6,594 nucleotides of DNA from an uncultured Actinomycetes bacterium (lineage in GTDB: Bacteria; Actinomycetota; Actinomycetes; S36-B12), in NCBI GenBank assembly GCA_903918595.1, contig CAIXFB010000002.1:1-6594 (forward strand), read 5' to 3'. The notes below the pieces were generated by a model. The model saw only the letters and a list, made by a program, of their open reading frames with translations, was not told the DNA's origin and made no database searches. A program made the translations under genes and the position numbers. Numbering within the stretch: the first letter of the stretch is position 1; each line of letters opens with the position of its first letter. Positions 1-5,206 of the stretch are shown here, piece by piece.

Positions 1-1249
1 GATAGGCAAATGACAATGTGGCGCCAAGAATCGCCACACCAAAAGAGCCACCAAGTTCACCTACCGCATCGTTTACCGCAGATCCCATTCCGGCGCGTTC
101 AGCTGGAACGGCAGCGAGCACACCATTTGTAGCTTGCGGAAAGGTGAGGCCGAGGCCAAGACCAATCGTTCCCAACACGATTCCGATAAACAGGTACGAC
201 GTATCGGTGCGCAACAGTGCGAAACTCGCCATCGCGACCGTGACCAAAGTCAAACCCAGCACAACTGTTTTGCGAGAACCGATTCGCTCCGCCATACCTG
301 GACTAAACAACGACGCAACCAATAACCCGCCAGCACCCGGCAGGATCGCAATACCCGATTCAAGCGGCGTCATCCCCTGCACCAACTGCAAGAACTGGGG
401 CAGGAAAAACATCGCACCCATCAGAGCGAAGTAGACCAAGCCCACGGTGATGATCGACGTACTGAACAGCCGTGATGAGAAAAGTTCCATCGGCAGGATG
501 GGACGAGCCGCTCGCTTTTCCCACCACACGAATGCAGTCAGTGAAACAACTGCCACCGCTGCAGCTCCCACTGTCAAGGCGCTCAACCCGGAATCAGGGA
601 GCTCAATCACGGTCACAACGAGGGCGATGACGCCAAGGGACGAGAGCGCAGCACCAAGAGGATCGAGCTTGGGCTTTACGGGATCGCGCGATTCGGGTAC
701 GAGGAGCAAAGTGGCTACAAGCACTGACGCTGCAACTGGTGGATTGACCCAGAAAATCGAATGCCACGAGAAGTGTTCCAGCAGGAACCCACCGAGAATC
801 GGACCAAGTGCTACCCCGACACCGGCAACTGCAGCCCATATGCCGATCGCTCGGGCACGCTCGGTTCGGTCGGTAAAGACCTGCACCAAGATGCTGAGCG
901 TCGAGGGCATGATGAATGCCCCGCCAATGCCCATCAAGGCTCGAGAAAGCGTCAAGGCATTCGCATCTTGGGCGAAGACTGCTGAGAATGAGGCAAGGAT
1001 GAATATCAATAGACCAACAATGAGCATGCGTCGGCGGCCGAAACGATCGCCCAAGCTTCCGGCGAGCAACAGCGTTCCGGCAAACAGCACCGAGTATGCA
1101 TCGACCACCCACTGCAACTGAGCCGTTGAGGCGCGGAGTTCTTCCTGCAAAGTGGGGAGGGCAACGTTGACAATGGTGTTGTCGAGAGAAATGAGGGCAA
1201 GGGCCGATGCGAGAACCGCTAGAACGGCCCATTTGCTCTTTACCGCCAC
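1..1249 (-). CDS. DHA2-family (EmrB/QacA-type) multidrug efflux MFS transporter, 3' end outside window
   Basis: About 416 codons are visible and the frame is still open at the left edge. The usual family length is about 470-520, so the last one or two helices are missing. This is an inner-membrane proton-driven exporter family, normally with 14 helices, that expels drugs, dyes or toxic metabolites. I see the TM1 signature LDNTIVNVALPTL near residues 23-35, the loop 2-3 motif A GDRFGRRR near residues 61-68, and a TM5 motif C region reading AGVGVALGPILGG. WHSIFWVNPP follows, as is typical of QacA/EmrB proteins. The start is the GTG at 1249: an in-frame TAA lies four codons upstream and a weak AAGG sits 7 bases before it. 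It begins 29 bases after the HTH gene on the same strand, so co-transcription is likely. The family is secure; the substrate is not predictable. Confidence 0.93.
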   Translation of the reverse strand, partial: MAVKSKWAVLAVLASALALISLDNTIVNVALPTLQEELRASTAQLQWVVDAYSVLFAGTLLLAGSLGDRFGRRRMLIVGLLIFILASFSAVFAQDANALTLSRALMGIGGAFIMPSTLSILVQVFTDRTERARAIGIWAAVAGVGVALGPILGGFLLEHFSWHSIFWVNPPVAASVLVATLLLVPESRDPVKPKLDPLGAALSSLGVIALVVTVIELPDSGLSALTVGAAAVAVVSLTAFVWWEKRAARPILPMELFSSRLFSTSIITVGLVYFALMGAMFFLPQFLQLVQGMTPLESGIAILPGAGGLLVASLFSPGMAERIGSRKTVVLGLTLVTVAMASFALLRTDTSYLFIGIVLGTIGLGLGLTFPQATNGVLAAVPAERAGMGSAVNDAVGELGGSFGVAILGATLSFAY

Positions 1250-1278
1250 CTGTGAACCTTATCGAGGAACGCGAAGAG

Positions 1279-1500
1279 TCAGTCTTTCCCGAGCATCTTC
1301 CGAATCGTCATGCGCGGAATGTCGGTGACTTCAGAAACCTTGTTTTCAGACATGACATCGGCTTCGACTACCTCACGCACGAGAACAGCAAGAGCATCAC
1401 GCGCCGATCGCTCTTTCTTCTTGGCATCACGCCACTGTTTGGTCGCTTTAGCGAGTGACTTGCCGGCCTCGGCTTTCGCGGAGGCCGACGGCTTAGCCAC
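1279..1500 (-). CDS. small helix-turn-helix protein, candidate regulator of the efflux operon
   Basis: A 73-residue basic protein. Residues 1-33 are rich in Ala, Lys and Ser and would form a charged helix (WRDAKKKERSARDA, residues 23-36). Residues 36-49 look like a first HTH helix. Residues 51-60 (SENKVSEVTD) and 61-71 (IPRMTIRKMLG) look like the second helix and recognition helix of a tri-helical DNA-binding fold, of the kind seen in resolvase tails, MerR-like and sigma-region-4 HTHs. The start is the GTG at 1500. It has no Shine-Dalgarno sequence and would depend on coupling to the gene before it, which ends one codon upstream in the same frame (TAG TCC GTG). It may therefore be the C-terminal half of a split protein. 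The DNA-binding role is inferred from pattern only; the family is not recognised. Confidence 0.7.
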   Translation of the reverse strand: MAKPSASAKAEAGKSLAKATKQWRDAKKKERSARDALAVLVREVVEADVMSENKVSEVTDIPRMTIRKMLGKD

Positions 1501-1503
1501 GGA

Positions 1504-1506
1504 CTA
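1504..1506 (-). other. amber codon separating two ORFs in one frame
   Basis: The TAG that ends the Cys/His protein is in the same reading frame as the HTH gene (TAG TCC GTG GCT). Reading through it would give one 148-residue product with the Cys/His region at the N-terminus, an Ala/Ser/Lys-rich linker and the HTH at the C-terminus. Whether this is a real gene boundary, a nonsense mutation or a recoding site cannot be told from one sequence. Confidence 0.6.
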
Positions 1507-1725
1507 GGCCAACTGGTCAGCGAGCGGGGCCAACTGCTCGTGCAACTCGCGCCATTCCAACGCCTCATCAATGAAGGGCGTGTCATGGTGGGCACCGCAC
1601 GAGCAATCGAGCACAAAGCGGCAAAGCTGGTAACTGAAATCGGACTCAATGTGATGCGCGGATTGCGGCAGCACCACCGTTGCTCCGCGGGGTCCTCGAC
1701 GGCCGGTCATGAAGGGAAGATTCAT
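1504..1725 (-). CDS. small Cys/His-rich hypothetical protein, first gene of the efflux operon
   Basis: A 73-residue protein of unknown family. Residues 8-19 are Gly/Arg-rich (GRRGPRGATVVL) and H24-H25 form a His pair. The run C35-x5-C41-x-C43-G-A-H46-H47 looks like a metal-binding cluster. The C-terminal third (residues 52-72) is an acidic amphipathic helix. The start is well supported: ATG at 1725 has AAAGGAG (1737-1731) 5 bases upstream, the best ribosome binding site in the window, and a consensus-like promoter lies at the right distance. It stops at TAG (1506-1504), followed by one codon and then the in-frame GTG of the HTH gene. Possible roles are a metal or redox sensor partner for the HTH protein, or the N-terminal sensing half of one regulator. 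Both ideas are inference. Confidence 0.75.
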   Translation of the reverse strand: MNLPFMTGRRGPRGATVVLPQSAHHIESDFSYQLCRFVLDCSCGAHHDTPFIDEALEWRELHEQLAPLADQLA

Positions 1726-1730
1726 TCCAA

Positions 1731-1737
1731 CTCCTTT
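1731..1737 (-). promoter_or_regulatory. ribosome binding site AAAGGAG
   Basis: AAAGGAG lies 5 bases before the ATG at 1725. It is the only near-perfect Shine-Dalgarno match in the window. It fixes the start of the Cys/His-rich gene and supports the idea that the short ORF is translated. Confidence 0.8.
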
Positions 1738-1740
1738 GGT

Positions 1741-1756
1741 TGTCTATACGTGTACA
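1741..1756. promoter_or_regulatory. operator 2: imperfect copy TGTCTA-N4-TGTACA over the start site
   Basis: TGTCTATACGTGTACA has the same 16-base TGT-N10-ACA layout as operator 1. Four of its six arm positions pair, and its centre is 23 bases from that of operator 1, about two helical turns. It lies just downstream of the -10 box and covers the expected transcription start. On its own it would be weak evidence; the matching spacing and shape make a second operator plausible. Confidence 0.45.
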
Positions 1757-1785
1757 AGATTACTGTATATCCCTATACATGTCAA
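1757..1785 (-). promoter_or_regulatory. promoter of the minus-strand efflux operon (TTGACA, 17 bases, TAATCT)
   Basis: On the minus strand a perfect -35 hexamer TTGACA (1785-1780) is followed by exactly 17 bases and then TAATCT (1762-1757), which fits the actinobacterial TANNNT -10 pattern. Transcription would start near 1750, giving a leader of about 25 bases that holds the AAAGGAG ribosome binding site. This geometry is what a housekeeping sigma factor promoter needs. Confidence 0.7.
1764..1779. promoter_or_regulatory. operator 1: perfect inverted repeat TGTATA-N4-TATACA
   Basis: TGTATATCCCTATACA has two perfect 6-base arms around a 4-base centre. It occupies 16 of the 17 bases between the -35 and -10 boxes of the operon promoter, the classic position from which a dimeric repressor blocks RNA polymerase. 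The protein that binds it is unknown; the HTH protein encoded in the operon is the natural candidate. Confidence 0.65.
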
Positions 1786-1851
1786 TCATCCGACACGCCG
1801 CACGTCTACACTCATGAAAACGTTGATCTGACCGGCAGAGAATGGACGGCA

Positions 1852-2052
1852 ATGGACGACCTTTGGCTCAACATCGGTGCGATGGTCGCCGGGTTGTTCC
1901 TCATGGTCGGCTGGCACTACGCAGCGAATGCCCGCGAATACAACGCGCGCCGGGGTTGGACCATCGTGAAGTTCGCCAGCCTCGGGTACTTGATCTTCTG
2001 GCTCATCGTGATGTTGCCCACCCTTATTTCTGTCTTCACCGACGGCGTTTGA
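1852..2052 (+). CDS. small membrane protein with two predicted helices
   Basis: A 66-residue hypothetical protein. Residues 4-21 (LWLNIGAMVAGLFLMVGW) and about 42-61 (FASLGYLIFWLIVMLPTLIS) form two hydrophobic helices. A short polar loop with basic residues (NAREYNARRGW) joins them, so the loop would face the cytoplasm and both ends would lie outside. The frame is open far upstream (from about 1540), but that part is antisense to the minus-strand gene and crosses the promoter. The ATG at 1852 is the first start codon placed directly before the hydrophobic region. Only a poor purine run (GAGAATGG) precedes it. It ends 19 bases before the UPF0303 gene and may share its transcript. It is divergent from the efflux operon, with 126 bases between their start codons. 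The family is not recognised. Confidence 0.62.
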   Translation: MDDLWLNIGAMVAGLFLMVGWHYAANAREYNARRGWTIVKFASLGYLIFWLIVMLPTLISVFTDGV

Positions 2053-2071
2053 GACTGTGCTGGAATAGGCC

Positions 2072-2557
2072 ATGACCTACACCACCACTGGAAATTTCAC
2101 CTCAGAGCAATTGCGTGACCAGGCAGCAAAATTGGTCTTTGCGTCATTCGACCTTTCCCAAGCAGTTGCTCTCGGTGAGATAGCACTCGGAATAGCCCGC
2201 ACACGTTCTCTTCCGGTGGCGATCGAGGTGTGGCACACCGGCCGCCTCGTGTTCAAAGCTGCCCTTCCTGGCTCTTCACGAGACAACGACGACTGGCTGC
2301 GACGCAAGCGAAATGTGGTTGAGCGCCTCAACATGTCGACAATGGCGGCCCGTATCGAGTACGAGGAGAAGGGTCAAGAATTCATCGAAGCCACTCAGCT
2401 GCCCAGCCACGATTACGCGGCACACGGTGGCGGTTGGCCAATTGAAGTTGTCGGTACCGGAACGGTTGGCTTCCTAGGAATCTCCGGTTTGCCCCAAGTG
2501 CAAGATCACGAGTTGATTGTTGAATGCCTGACCACTGCGATCAACGCGGGATCTTGA
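2072..2557 (+). CDS. UPF0303 / heme-degrading-domain-like protein
   Basis: A cytoplasmic protein of 161 residues, the usual length for UPF0303, whose fold is shared with the GlcG/HbpS-type heme-degrading domain and yeast YBR137W. Matching features are the N-terminal helix ending in FDLSQAVALGEIAL (residues 26-39), the strand PVAIEVWHTGRLVFKAALPG (48-67) and the DDWLRRKRNVVER segment (72-84). The HGGGWPIEV stretch near 118-126 and the C-terminal GLPQVQDHELIVECL also fit. The true activity of the family is unsettled; the heme label comes from fold similarity. The start at 2072 has a loose GGAATAGG just upstream. It follows the small membrane gene by 19 bases. Its last 17 bases overlap the 3' end of the convergent secreted-protein gene. 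Confidence 0.85.
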   Translation: MTYTTTGNFTSEQLRDQAAKLVFASFDLSQAVALGEIALGIARTRSLPVAIEVWHTGRLVFKAALPGSSRDNDDWLRRKRNVVERLNMSTMAARIEYEEKGQEFIEATQLPSHDYAAHGGGWPIEVVGTGTVGFLGISGLPQVQDHELIVECLTTAINAGS

Positions 2558-3251
2558 TCGTTGCCACGTCGGCCATAGAAATCCGATTCACCGAAAGGTT
2601 CTTCCCCTTCACCGTTTGCTCAATCAGTTCAGCCTTTGAGCCATCTGGTGAAACTCGAGTCACCGTGACCGATGGTTGATCATCGCCGGGAGCCGGATTA
2701 CTCACCCGAACCACACGGTAACCATCAGCGTCGATCGATGTGCTGATCGCGATGCCAGGTGTTCCCCACGGCTGCCACGGGTTATAGGAATAGAAGCGCC
2801 CCGTATTGCTGATCGGATTGGTGTTTGCCCCAAACTTGTTCGCATTCCATTTCTTCAATGGCACATCACGGAAGTACTGCTTCCGATCTGCGGTGGTGAT
2901 GACCTCGGAGGTGCGCTTCATTCCCATATCCCGACCGCCTCTACCGATGATCCGAACGAAGTCATCACATCGCGAAGTGCCAGCCGCATCAATCTGACAG
3001 ATGCTGCGAAATTGGCGCGGCTTGTCATTGAGCGAGTACCGCATCGGTTGGGTTGCCGCCCACCCAGCCCACCCAGTCATGGCCGCCTGCGGGTCTGACT
3101 CAAATCCAGCGAGCGCGGCTGCGACCGGCTCAGGGGCAGGGATGGGTGCTGCCTGCGCAACGGGGGCTAGGAAAAGTCCAGCCGCAACGAGGGCGCTCAT
3201 GATCAGGGAACCACAAAGGACGCCACCGGCGCCTGCACGCGAACTACGCAT
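2541..3251 (-). CDS. secreted protein of unknown function
   Basis: A 236-residue protein with a clear Sec signal peptide: basic MRSSR start, hydrophobic core at about 16-30 and a signal peptidase I site at AQA-A (after residue 34 or 35). No lipobox is present (C13 is preceded by GVL), so it is exported rather than lipid-anchored. The mature part starts with a proline/alanine-rich stretch (residues 36-49). It has only two cysteines (C85 and C95), a likely disulfide, and aromatic patches such as WAGWAATQP (61-69) and YSYNPWQPWG (154-163). The C-terminal half alternates like beta strands (PSVTVTRV, KAELIEQTV). No family is recognised; an LppX/LprG-like or LolA-like sheet is a guess. The start at 3251 lacks a Shine-Dalgarno sequence but has TAGTCT five bases upstream, which fits a leaderless message. 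Confidence 0.8.
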   Translation of the reverse strand: MRSSRAGAGGVLCGSLIMSALVAAGLFLAPVAQAAPIPAPEPVAAALAGFESDPQAAMTGWAGWAATQPMRYSLNDKPRQFRSICQIDAAGTSRCDDFVRIIGRGGRDMGMKRTSEVITTADRKQYFRDVPLKKWNANKFGANTNPISNTGRFYSYNPWQPWGTPGIAISTSIDADGYRVVRVSNPAPGDDQPSVTVTRVSPDGSKAELIEQTVKGKNLSVNRISMADVATIKIPR

Positions 3252-4230
3252 GGTTCAGACTAACCCCGTGAACATCGCAGGGGTCGATATTGGTGTGCTG
3301 TTGGCGACACTTCCTATGGCTCGCGGCATGAAGGGCATGACAGTGCCCGCGATCGGGGATATCGAAACACGACGAAGTAACGGCGCGGTCTTTGAGGAAC
3401 TTGCCGATGCTCGATTTGTGCGAGCAACAGATGTCGTGGCCGAGGATCGACTCATCAACGTTCCTGATCGCGATCCGATTCGGGTGCGGATCTATCGCAA
3501 ACGTGGCAGCACCTCGCGCGCTTCGATTCTTTACATACATGGCGGCGGACTGATCGGCGGCAGCCTTGATGGGTATGACTCTCGCTGCATGCACTACGCG
3601 AGTGGCACCGGTATCACGGTGGTCTCCGTTGACTATCGACTCGCGCCCGAACACCCCTACCCCGCAGCACTCAACGACACCACGTTTGCGCTGCGCTGGT
3701 TGCATGCGCATGCTGCGGATCTCGGACTAGATGCCAAGCGCATCGGGATTGCGGGAGACAGCGCTGGCGGATGCCTCGCGGCTGCAACCGTCTTGCGCAA
3801 TCAAGATGAACGTGGCCCTGCAATCAAGTGCCAGTTGCTCGTGTACCCGATGCTGGACTACCGGACAGTAGTTCCCGATCCGCGCTATACCGGCCGATTC
3901 ATTGGCTGGACATTTGCCGACAACCTCACCGCCTGGACTGCATACCTCGGCAAAGACGGTGCTGAGGTGCCACCGGCCACCGCCTCCCCCGCTCTGGCGA
4001 CCGAGCTGGCCGGGTTACCCCCCACATTTATCGATACCGGAACGATGGACATTTTTCATGACGAAGATGCGGCCTTCGCCGATCATCTGCGAACCGCAGG
4101 CGTTGAAGTCGAGTTCCATGTTTGGAATGGCGCACCGCACGGGTTTGATTACGTCGCCGGACGATCGCGCTTGGCGAAGCGGGCATGGAAAGCACGCTTC
4201 GATTTCCTGCAAAGGCATTTGCAAGGCTGA
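3250..4230 (+). CDS. alpha/beta hydrolase, family IV (HSL-type) carboxylesterase
   Basis: 326 residues from the ATG at 3250, normal for the hormone-sensitive-lipase-like esterase family (alpha/beta hydrolase fold 3). The oxyanion-hole motif HGGG is at 97-100 and the nucleophile elbow GDSAGG is at 169-174 with Ser171. The catalytic Asp267 lies in GTMDIFHDED and His297 in APHGF. The family motif DYRLAPEHPYPAA is at 128-140. All catalytic residues are present, so it should be active, cleaving short-chain acyl esters or lactones; the substrate is unknown. There is no signal peptide, so it is cytoplasmic. The frame is open upstream to 3001, but that stretch is antisense to the secreted-protein gene and unlike family N-termini. 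GTG 3268 or ATG 3316 are other possible starts, as no Shine-Dalgarno sequence marks any of them. Confidence 0.9.
   Translation: MVQTNPVNIAGVDIGVLLATLPMARGMKGMTVPAIGDIETRRSNGAVFEELADARFVRATDVVAEDRLINVPDRDPIRVRIYRKRGSTSRASILYIHGGGLIGGSLDGYDSRCMHYASGTGITVVSVDYRLAPEHPYPAALNDTTFALRWLHAHAADLGLDAKRIGIAGDSAGGCLAAATVLRNQDERGPAIKCQLLVYPMLDYRTVVPDPRYTGRFIGWTFADNLTAWTAYLGKDGAEVPPATASPALATELAGLPPTFIDTGTMDIFHDEDAAFADHLRTAGVEVEFHVWNGAPHGFDYVAGRSRLAKRAWKARFDFLQRHLQG
3257..3262 (-). promoter_or_regulatory. possible -10 box TAGTCT for a leaderless transcript
   Basis: On the minus strand TAGTCT (TANNNT type) ends five bases before the ATG at 3251, so transcription would begin on or next to the start codon. No good -35 box is visible. 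It lies inside the first codons of the divergent esterase gene. Confidence 0.35.
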
Positions 4231-4291
4231 AGCAGCCCTACACTTCGGTTCGGATAGTGAAGAACTGGAGTAGTGGAAGGACGCTCACATC

Positions 4292-5125
4292 ATGCAACTT
4301 GTTTCAGTTGGTCGGCAGCGACTGCTCTGGGTTCTCCTCGTTCTCGCCTTGATCTCTGGTGTTGCCGGATCCTTCCTGCCAGATGGGATCGCGTTCCTGC
4401 TGGCAGAAATGCAGGTGGCATTCGCAATCATCCATTTTGCAACCTGGACCCGATGGTCGATCGCCTTCGCCGCCCTCGGCATCGTCTTTGCCGTTTCGTA
4501 CCTTTCGGAATTCATCGGCACCCACACAGGTCTTACTTTTGGCAACTACTACTACTCGGACACCCTGCTCGGGCCGTTAATCGGAGAAGTGCCACCACTG
4601 ATCATGTTGGCCTATTTCTCGATTGGTTACGTCAGCTACATGATGGCGCGCGTCCTGGTAACCGGGGGCGCCGAGGCATATTCGGCCAAGATCCGCGGAG
4701 GCCGGCTCGTTGTCACGGCTCTGCTCACCGGCCTGCTCGCAACGATGAACGATCTTGCTCTCGACCCTATCCAGTCAACATTGCTGGGACAGTGGACCTG
4801 GGAGGACGGTGGGGCGTTCTTTGGTGTTCCCGCCCATAATTTCTATGGCTGGGTTGGCACCGTGTTCGTCTACTCGCTCCTCATCGGGATTCTGCTCGTC
4901 CGCACCATGAAGACTCCCCTTTTCTCCGGGGCCTTGCCCACGGCTTTCATGGTTCAGCCCGCAATCCTCTACGCGATTTACGCGGTGTCTGTCATGGTGA
5001 AGCCATTACTTGGCGAAACGGGCGATATCTATGTTGCCATGGCAATGCTGGGCTCAATCATCATGGTGATGCCCGTCGTCGCGACACTGGCTTTGCTCAT
5101 CCGAAAGCGTGACGCGCTGGCATAG
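4292..5125 (+). CDS. CruF-like carotenoid biosynthesis integral membrane protein (DUF422)
   Basis: A 277-residue protein with about seven or eight hydrophobic helices, from residues 10-27 to 247-270. The conserved DUF422/COG2324 signatures are all present: EFIGTHTG-LTFGNYYY (73-88), GEVPPLIMLAY (98-108), NDLALDP (153-159), GQWTWEDGG (166-174) and GVPAHNFYGW (178-187). Characterised members (CruF of Deinococcus and haloarchaea) hydrate the C-1',2' double bond of acyclic or bacterioruberin-type carotenoid ends in the membrane; many members are untested, so the exact reaction is inferred. GGAAGGA (4275-4281) lies 10 bases before the ATG, slightly far but usable. It starts 61 bases after the esterase and is followed by a strong hairpin, so it may be a single-gene unit. 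No other carotenoid gene is in view. Confidence 0.82.
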   Translation: MQLVSVGRQRLLWVLLVLALISGVAGSFLPDGIAFLLAEMQVAFAIIHFATWTRWSIAFAALGIVFAVSYLSEFIGTHTGLTFGNYYYSDTLLGPLIGEVPPLIMLAYFSIGYVSYMMARVLVTGGAEAYSAKIRGGRLVVTALLTGLLATMNDLALDPIQSTLLGQWTWEDGGAFFGVPAHNFYGWVGTVFVYSLLIGILLVRTMKTPLFSGALPTAFMVQPAILYAIYAVSVMVKPLLGETGDIYVAMAMLGSIIMVMPVVATLALLIRKRDALA

Positions 5126-5127
5126 CC

Positions 5128-5157
5128 AGAAAGGTAGGACCAAGGTCCTTCCTTTCT
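5128..5157. terminator. strong hairpin: possible terminator, or a regulatory palindrome
   Basis: AGAAAGGTAGGACC, then AA, then GGTCCTTCCTTTCT: 14-base arms with one mismatch (T5135 against T5150), starting two bases after the stop of the CruF-like gene. No T-run follows, so an intrinsic terminator would be of the U-less type seen in actinobacteria. The inner part (5136-5149) also resembles the core of a DosR/DevR box, 57 bases before the stress-protein start codon. Either or both roles are possible. Confidence 0.6.
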
Positions 5158-5206
5158 AGGCCAGACTTCCGGGGATTTTCCATCACATCTCGTGCATTCT
5201 TGGTAG

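Noticed and set aside
18..1121. Plus-strand ORFs of 138 and 224 residues
   Set aside because: They are antisense shadows of the transporter with low-complexity Pro/Thr/Ser/Arg composition and no recognisable domain.
603..1232. Long minus-strand ORF of 209 residues inside the transporter region
   Set aside because: It is in another frame of the DHA2 transporter gene, is rich in Arg, Cys, His and Ser, and shows no family motif. The true frame carries continuous transporter motifs.
1540..1851. Upstream extension of the small membrane protein
   Set aside because: It runs antisense through the Cys/His gene and across the minus-strand promoter. The hydrophobic protein proper begins at 1852.
3001..3249. 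83-codon N-terminal extension of the esterase
   Set aside because: It is fully antisense to the signal peptide and mature part of the secreted protein, would make the enzyme far longer than its family, and resembles no hydrolase N-terminus.
3244..3711. Minus-strand ORF of 155 residues opposite the esterase
   Set aside because: Shadow frame of a gene with all catalytic motifs; no domain of its own.
4239..4244. TACACT as a -10 box for the CruF-like gene
   Set aside because: It fits TANNNT, but no -35 box lies at a suitable distance, and such hexamers are common by chance.
4273..4839. Plus-strand ORF of 188 residues overlapping the CruF-like gene
   Set aside because: Different frame, Arg/His/Cys-rich with no hydrophobic helices; the DUF422 motifs lie in the other frame.
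5162..5206. Full DosR-type box directly before the stress-protein gene
   Set aside because: The GGGGATTTTCC stretch is not a matching palindrome. Only the hairpin further upstream has DosR-like symmetry.
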